From Oscillospiraceae bacterium (GTDB taxonomy: Bacteria; Bacillota; Clostridia; Oscillospirales; Oscillospiraceae): a stretch of DNA of 13,619 nucleotides. Of the stretch, positions 13,315 through 13,619 are shown one piece after another. The DNA lies in contig JAEDNR010000049.1 in NCBI GenBank assembly GCA_016302405.1, forward strand, positions 1-13,619, in the 5' to 3' direction. The position numbers and the translations under genes are program-made. The notes beneath the pieces were generated by a model. That model did no database searches and was not told the DNA's origin. It saw nothing but the letters and a program-made list of their open reading frames with translations. Each line of letters opens with the position of its first letter. Positions within the stretch are counted from its first letter, which is position 1.

Positions 13315-13619
13315 ATGATTTATCTGGATAATTCCGCCACCACCAAGCCCTGTCCGGAGGCGGTGGAAGCAGTCAATCAGGCATTGACCCGGCAGTGGGG
13401 CAATCCCAGCGCCCTCTATGGCTTCGGCATCGACGCCGCCCACGACCTGCGCGCTGCCAGGAAGCAGGTAGCAGCCGCTCTGGGCGCGGAGCCGGACCGG
13501 GTATTTTTTACCTCCGGAGGCACAGAAGCGGACAACTGGGCACTTTTCGGCACCGTCAAGCGGCTGGGCAAGCGGGGAAAGCACATCATCACCACCGCCA
13601 TGGAGCACCACGCCATTCT
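13315..13619 (+). CDS. Cysteine desulfurase (NifS/IscS class), 5' part
   Basis: A PLP-dependent class-V aminotransferase-fold enzyme that takes sulfur from cysteine for Fe-S clusters or thiolated tRNA. Only the first 101 residues are in the window. They show the family start MIYLDNSATTKP, GNPSALYGFG, then VFFTSGGTEADNWAL and the PLP-stacking histidine in MEHHAI. The lysine that binds PLP and the persulfide cysteine lie beyond the right edge. ATG 13315 follows AAGGGAG. Which paralog this is (general Fe-S, tRNA thiolation, or other) depends on genes outside the window. Confidence 0.93.
   Translation, partial: MIYLDNSATTKPCPEAVEAVNQALTRQWGNPSALYGFGIDAAHDLRAARKQVAAALGAEPDRVFFTSGGTEADNWALFGTVKRLGKRGKHIITTAMEHHAI

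Overview
The window reads as chromosomal DNA of a spore-forming, gut-type Clostridia (Oscillospiraceae/Ruminococcaceae-like). The evidence is a GC-rich coding style, AGGAGG-type ribosome binding sites, a GerA-family spore germination operon, a Bce-type peptide-sensing and detoxification module, and dense small hairpin repeats of the kind common in these genomes. No species call is justified from the sequence alone.

Layout, left to right. A strong leftward promoter sits at the left edge (47-75) and drives something outside the window. A leftward operon (2888 to 84) encodes a reduced spore germination receptor in the order GerA-type, short GerAC-like, short GerAB-like. Rightward from a promoter at 2957-2985, a 166-bp self-complementary element (2995-3160) sits in the leader of a Nudix hydrolase gene (3182-3802). 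The Nudix gene overlaps the first codons of a GNAT acetyltransferase gene, which is cut off by a 244-bp MITE-like element (3878-4121). Then comes mnmE, the tRNA-modification GTPase (4188-5549).

A 30-residue one-helix ORF (5665-5757), a BceA-type ATPase (5754-6518) and a BceB-type permease (6515-8572) are chained by ATGA stop/start overlaps. A second element (8631-8819) has the same 14-bp ends as the first but a different interior. A stand-alone CHAP peptidase/amidase gene (8879-9436) converges on a leftward pair, a MATE exporter (11411-10059) followed by a DEDDh exonuclease (10048-9485). A divergent intergenic region carries promoters both ways and a perfect 10-bp dyad. It leads into a Bce-type response regulator (11604-12275) and an intramembrane-sensing histidine kinase (12288-13268). 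A small terminator-like hairpin separates these from a cysteine desulfurase gene that runs off the right edge (13315 onward).

How the genes work together: the kinase, regulator, ATPase and permease have the hallmarks of a Bce peptide-antibiotic sensing and resistance module, here split by about 3 kb holding a repeat element, a lysin-like gene and the MATE/exonuclease pair. The MATE pump may add drug export but shows no direct link. The least explained parts are the small membrane ORF in front of the Bce transporter, the compact A-C-B germination operon, and the two elements sharing ends (plus a 14-nt match to those ends at the regulator stop codon). No tRNA, rRNA or CRISPR array is visible inside the window.
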